Below, piece after piece: positions 60,610-64,000 of a DNA stretch of 64,000 nucleotides (position 1 is the stretch's first letter; every line of letters begins with the position of its first letter). A program made the position numbers and the translations under genes. The notes beneath the pieces are model-generated. The model was not told the origin of the DNA and did not search any database. It was given only the letters and a program-made list of their open reading frames with translations. The stretch comes from Pacificibacter marinus (GTDB lineage: Bacteria; Pseudomonadota; Alphaproteobacteria; Rhodobacterales; Rhodobacteraceae): NCBI RefSeq assembly GCF_018860665.1, contig NZ_JAHKPK010000028.1:62001-126000 (forward strand). The letters are read 5' to 3'.

Positions 60610-62514
60610 CTAACGCTCAGAGGCCCTCACCCAAAGATAGGCCCCCGAGGCCAATTCCATATCCCCATGCGTTACAGGCGCATTTGAATAGTTGAAATAC
60701 AGCGTTTGGTCCTTGGTGCTGCGCTTGCGCAAGCCATCTGGCAAATTTTCGGTGGTCATACCCGCTGTGGCGCAAAGCGTCGCAAAAATACGCAAATATG
60801 CGTCCTGATCCAACCAAGCGGCCAAATACGACACATGCCCCTCTTGGCACATGATGTTCAGACCATCATTGGTGGTCTCGACCACATGGCCCGCCTCGAT
60901 GTCTTCATACCAGCGGATAACATGCCCGCCATTGCGCAAGGCCAAACGCACATTCGGGCGCAAAGACGCCACCCGTACTGTTTTGGCACCACCAACATCA
61001 GGGCCAAGGCTTGGCGGGATCTGCATGTCAGGCGTCTTCAAACCAGAGCGCGGCCCGACTACGATTTGCCCATCAAAGCGCTCAATTGCGCCGCGCAAAG
61101 CATCATTCCACGCCATTAGCCCCGGAATGACAACCAATTTGCGTGCGCCAAAATCGGTGGTATTGGCGGGCAGAATATCGACGTTCAAACCAAGCTTGCG
61201 CAATGCGCGGTATTGTTCGAACACCAGACGGAAGTAATCAAACCCCTGCCCTTGTGGCTGGATTTCCCACGCCCATTGGCTTTCGTAATCAAACACGATT
61301 GCCACATCTGCATCCACATGCTCGATCTCGCCCAAGATCTGCAATTCGTCATAAACCGCGCGGGCTTCAATCTGGCCTTGCGCGTTGACACTGTCAGGGC
61401 GCAACAGACCTGCGTGCAATTGTTCTTGCGCAAACGGCGCTTGGCGCCAGCGAAAATAGCTGACCACTTCGGCCCCATGCGCGATGGCTTCCATCGACCA
61501 CAGCTTGACCATACCGTCTTGCGGAATGGGATTATACGGCGCCCAGTTCACAGGGCCCGGTTGCTGTTCCATGATCCACCATCGCCCTTTGCCAACAGCG
61601 CGGTACAGATCGTGGTGAAACCCTTGAAAATCAGGATCACCATGGTTGGCATATTGCGCTTTCCACGCGTCATCTTCCTCTTGCAAGACATGTTCCAAAA
61701 ACCCCATAGGGTAGCTGTCCCAACTGGCAATTTCCAAATCATCGCCCACATCAAAGTGGTCAAAATCCAACACGCGCCCCATGTAATTGTGAATGAGCGG
61801 CGCGTCGGTATGTGGACGCATCGCTGCCACCTGCGCGCGGTTGAAGGCGACGACCTGATCTGAGGTAAAGCGCCGAAAATCCAACCAATGCGACGGGTTG
61901 GCTTCGGTCACTGTCAGGTTCGGCAAATCAACGGCATCAAAACTGTCGTATTCCATCGACCAAAAGATATTGCCCCACGCCTTATTCAAAGCCTGCGGCG
62001 ATTGGTATTTTTGCGCCAACCAGTCGCAAAACCCGTCCCGTGCATGTGATGAGAACGACACGGTGGTCTCATGACACCCATATTCATTATCGATCTGCCA
62101 TGCAGTCACATAGGGATTACGCCCGTAACGCTCAGCCATGGCTTTTGCCATACGTGCAGCCTCGGTGCGATAGCCCAGATGCGAGAAACAATAATGACGC
62201 CGCGAGCCGAATTTGCGCGGCTGGCCTTGCGCGTCCACCGCCAACATGTCGGGGTATTTGTCCAAGACCCAACGCGGCGGCGTGGCACTCGGTGTGCCCA
62301 TCACAACCTCAAGCCCAGCCGCGCCCAAGGTCTCGACCGCTTGATCCAGCCAATCCCATGTGAAAACACCCTCGGACTGTTCCAAGCGCGACCAAGCGAA
62401 TTCGCCAATACGCACCCATTTCAAGCCTGTTTCCATCATCCGTTCAGCGTCACGTGCCCAAACGTCTTGCGGCCAATGTTCTGGGTAATAGCACACCCCA
62501 AGTTCTGGCTTCAT
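60610..62514 (-). CDS. GH42 beta-galactosidase
   Basis: The 634-residue enzyme hydrolyses terminal beta-D-galactosides. The catalytic (beta/alpha)8 domain (about 1-385) has WQIDNEYGCH with acid/base Glu144 and WWIMEQQPGPVNW with nucleophile Glu316. A trimerisation domain (about 390-575) and a C-terminal beta domain follow. There is no signal peptide, so it acts on imported galactosides in the cytoplasm. It lies 64 bases after dgoA on the same strand, which links it to galactose catabolism. Confidence 0.95.
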   Translation of the reverse strand: MKPELGVCYYPEHWPQDVWARDAERMMETGLKWVRIGEFAWSRLEQSEGVFTWDWLDQAVETLGAAGLEVVMGTPSATPPRWVLDKYPDMLAVDAQGQPRKFGSRRHYCFSHLGYRTEAARMAKAMAERYGRNPYVTAWQIDNEYGCHETTVSFSSHARDGFCDWLAQKYQSPQALNKAWGNIFWSMEYDSFDAVDLPNLTVTEANPSHWLDFRRFTSDQVVAFNRAQVAAMRPHTDAPLIHNYMGRVLDFDHFDVGDDLEIASWDSYPMGFLEHVLQEEDDAWKAQYANHGDPDFQGFHHDLYRAVGKGRWWIMEQQPGPVNWAPYNPIPQDGMVKLWSMEAIAHGAEVVSYFRWRQAPFAQEQLHAGLLRPDSVNAQGQIEARAVYDELQILGEIEHVDADVAIVFDYESQWAWEIQPQGQGFDYFRLVFEQYRALRKLGLNVDILPANTTDFGARKLVVIPGLMAWNDALRGAIERFDGQIVVGPRSGLKTPDMQIPPSLGPDVGGAKTVRVASLRPNVRLALRNGGHVIRWYEDIEAGHVVETTNDGLNIMCQEGHVSYLAAWLDQDAYLRIFATLCATAGMTTENLPDGLRKRSTKDQTLYFNYSNAPVTHGDMELASGAYLWVRASER

Positions 62515-62578
62515 CTGCTATCCTAACGTCATTTCACTTCTAAATTAGCCAATACAAAACTCTGATTTTGTTCGAAAA

Positions 62579-63184
62579 TCATTCCAAAACCGCATCATAA
62601 GCCCGCACCATATCAGCCGCCTTTTGCGCCACATCAGCCGCCGTATCGCCAACACGGTACAAGGCTGATCCGATGCCAAAACCCGTGGCCCCTGCCTGAA
62701 CCCAAGCGCCAAAGTTTTCGGCCTTGGCACCGCCAACAGCGAAGCAATCAACATCTTTTGGCAACACAGCCCGCATCGCCCGCAACCCCACGGGGCCGAC
62801 AAGCTCGCCGGGGAAGAACTTCAAGGCATCCGCGCCCGCGTCAAGGGCAGCAAAGCATTCACTGGGCGTCATCACCCCCGGAAAGCTCAACATGCCTGCG
62901 GCCTTAGTGGCTTTGATCACCTCAGGATTACAATTGGGCGACACAATCATTTGCGCGCCGATATCAGCCAGCCGCATCACGTCTTCGGCGGTCAATACCG
63001 TGCCTGCGCCAAATGTCCCTTGGCCTTGAAACTCCGTCACCAAAACCTCAATGCTGGTGAAAGGATCAGGCGAATTGAGCGGCACTTCGATCTTGTCGAT
63101 TCCCTGCGCGATCAGCGCCTTCGCAATGGCATGCACCTCGGACGGCTGAACGCCGCGTAGAATTGCAATGATATTTCTGCTCAT
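62579..63184 (-). CDS. dgoA: 2-dehydro-3-deoxy-6-phosphogalactonate aldolase
   Basis: The 201-residue class I aldolase splits KDPGal to pyruvate and glyceraldehyde 3-phosphate. AILRGVQPSE and KIEVPLNSPDP are typical of DgoA rather than KDPG aldolase. GAGTVL, SPNCNPEVI and the Schiff-base Lys122 in ADALKFFPGELVGP complete the barrel. It overlaps dgoK by four bases. It is the last step of the De Ley-Doudoroff route in this operon. Confidence 0.95.
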   Translation of the reverse strand: MSRNIIAILRGVQPSEVHAIAKALIAQGIDKIEVPLNSPDPFTSIEVLVTEFQGQGTFGAGTVLTAEDVMRLADIGAQMIVSPNCNPEVIKATKAAGMLSFPGVMTPSECFAALDAGADALKFFPGELVGPVGLRAMRAVLPKDVDCFAVGGAKAENFGAWVQAGATGFGIGSALYRVGDTAADVAQKAADMVRAYDAVLE

Positions 63185-64000
63185 TTGAACACACTTTCAT
63201 AGACAGTCTTCAATCCGGAAAGGGTCATCATATCGACCTTTTCCACGTTTACAGTCGCACCGAGCTTTGAGAGCGCAGCACCATACAGCCGCGCCAATTC
63301 ACCCGCACCGATGATGACAATGTCTTTGCCCTGCCAAAGAGCCTTGGTCGCTCCAAGTTCCGTGCCAATCACCATGCCAGACAGGCGCGCTTTGCCGCTG
63401 TCATCCCCGCGCAGCAGTTGCGCGGCGCGCAATCCGAACAGCCCCGTCAGCAAAGCCTCTGGCGCTTGCGCACTCTCGGCAATGGCTTGCAAAAAACAAG
63501 CCTCATCCCACAGGCCCATACTGTGACGCAAGATCGATTTTTCTGCTAAGAGATCAAATAACTCTCCAGTCAGAACCGTTTGAAAAGACGTTATTTTACC
63601 TGCATCCACTGCCACCCATTTGCTATGGGTTCCCGGCAGACACAGCACACCTGAATACCTTGAATTTTGCGCCAGATAGCCTGCGATTTGCGTTTCTTCG
63701 CCGCGCATCACATCAGCGGGTTCAAGCTGTTGCAGCCCCGCAATCACCCGCACATCAATGCGCGGATCATGGGTTTGCACTGTCACCACCTGTGACGCAG
63801 GGCGCACAGGCACCGTTTCATAGGGGGCCTCGATCCAGCCTTGGCGCGACCCGACCATACCACAAGCGATCACAGGCATTGGCGCATCGCCAAGCCATGG
63901 TTCGATATGCGCCATCAGCACCGGCTCATATTGATCTTTCGTCAGCCCCAACATGCCTTGATCACTGGTGATATAATCTAACACCGCGCCGCTTGCACCC
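63181..64000 (-). CDS. dgoK: 2-dehydro-3-deoxygalactonokinase, 5' end outside window
   Basis: The frame continues to the right edge, so the N-terminus (about 25 residues with the first phosphate-binding loop) is missing. A GTG at 63984 is internal, not the start. The visible part has ITSDQGMLGL, IACGMVGSRQGWIEAPY, LCLPGTHSKWVAVDAGKI with the catalytic region, and VIIGAGELARLYGAAL. The enzyme phosphorylates 2-keto-3-deoxygalactonate before cleavage by DgoA. Its end overlaps dgoA by four bases. Confidence 0.93.
   Translation of the reverse strand, partial: GASGAVLDYITSDQGMLGLTKDQYEPVLMAHIEPWLGDAPMPVIACGMVGSRQGWIEAPYETVPVRPASQVVTVQTHDPRIDVRVIAGLQQLEPADVMRGEETQIAGYLAQNSRYSGVLCLPGTHSKWVAVDAGKITSFQTVLTGELFDLLAEKSILRHSMGLWDEACFLQAIAESAQAPEALLTGLFGLRAAQLLRGDDSGKARLSGMVIGTELGATKALWQGKDIVIIGAGELARLYGAALSKLGATVNVEKVDMMTLSGLKTVYESVFK

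Noticed and set aside
1-64000. tRNA, rRNA, insertion sequences, prophage genes and CRISPR arrays
   Set aside because: Reading the intergenic regions, I saw no cloverleaf with a CCA-type end, no transposase or integrase, and no regular repeat-spacer array. A covariance search could still find a diverged RNA.

Overview
This window looks like a chromosomal segment of a marine alphaproteobacterium of the order Rhodobacterales (Roseobacter group). The evidence is the gene set: a DUF2849-cysI-cysH-DUF934 sulfur block, an NDUFA12-type complex I protein next to mlaD and a DUF2155 gene, a ScfR-type acyl-CoA-responsive regulator, a di-cluster PreAT uracil reductase, a sitABCD manganese/iron importer behind TTGCGAA-N3-TTCGCAA boxes, and an imelysin operon behind a TGA-N9-TCA iron box. 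I saw no rRNA, tRNA, insertion sequence, prophage or CRISPR array. The gene content reads as ordinary, densely packed chromosome.

Layout. 1-4.1 kb: the tail of an aminotransferase, a PpiD-like periplasmic folding factor, trpE and an Lrp-type regulator. 4.2-8.4 kb: assimilatory sulfate reduction (DUF2849, cysI, cysH, DUF934) followed by a ferredoxin-NADP reductase. 8.5-10.2 kb: a lipoprotein built of Ala/Asp/Thr repeats, and infC, which starts with the rare codon ATA. 10.27-10.48 kb: a strong candidate for an undescribed small RNA, with a perfect FNR box, a -10 element, a 5' hairpin, an exposed CCCTCCT stretch and an intrinsic terminator. 10.5-14.7 kb: a divergent FadB-like protein, two small proteins and an orphan FliM-like protein. 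14.8-27.5 kb: a symporter-linked histidine kinase, a small membrane protein, a single-domain response regulator, a ScfR-type regulator, a five-gene ABC importer and acetyl-CoA synthetase. These probably form an acetate or short-chain-acid uptake and response locus.

28.5-41 kb: a reductive pyrimidine degradation locus. PreT/PreA reduce uracil, dihydropyrimidinase opens the ring, an M20 amidohydrolase releases beta-alanine, and a class III transaminase removes the amino group. A dedicated SBP-permease-permease-ATPase importer sits in the same operon as the hydrolases. RutR is encoded there, and a perfect RutR box plus two related palindromes mark three promoters. A 28-residue membrane peptide lies behind one of them. 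41-47.4 kb: housekeeping genes (accB, accC, aat, DUF2155, mlaD, NDUFA12, clpX, clpP). 47.8-57.4 kb: metal homeostasis, with an imelysin/di-haem/imelysin/DUF1513 operon and sitABCD, each with a readable promoter and operator. 57.4-60.6 kb: a MYG1-family protein, a MATE exporter and a translationally coupled small protein. 60.6-64 kb: beta-galactosidase plus the 2-keto-3-deoxygalactonate aldolase and kinase of the De Ley-Doudoroff galactose route; the kinase gene runs off the window edge.
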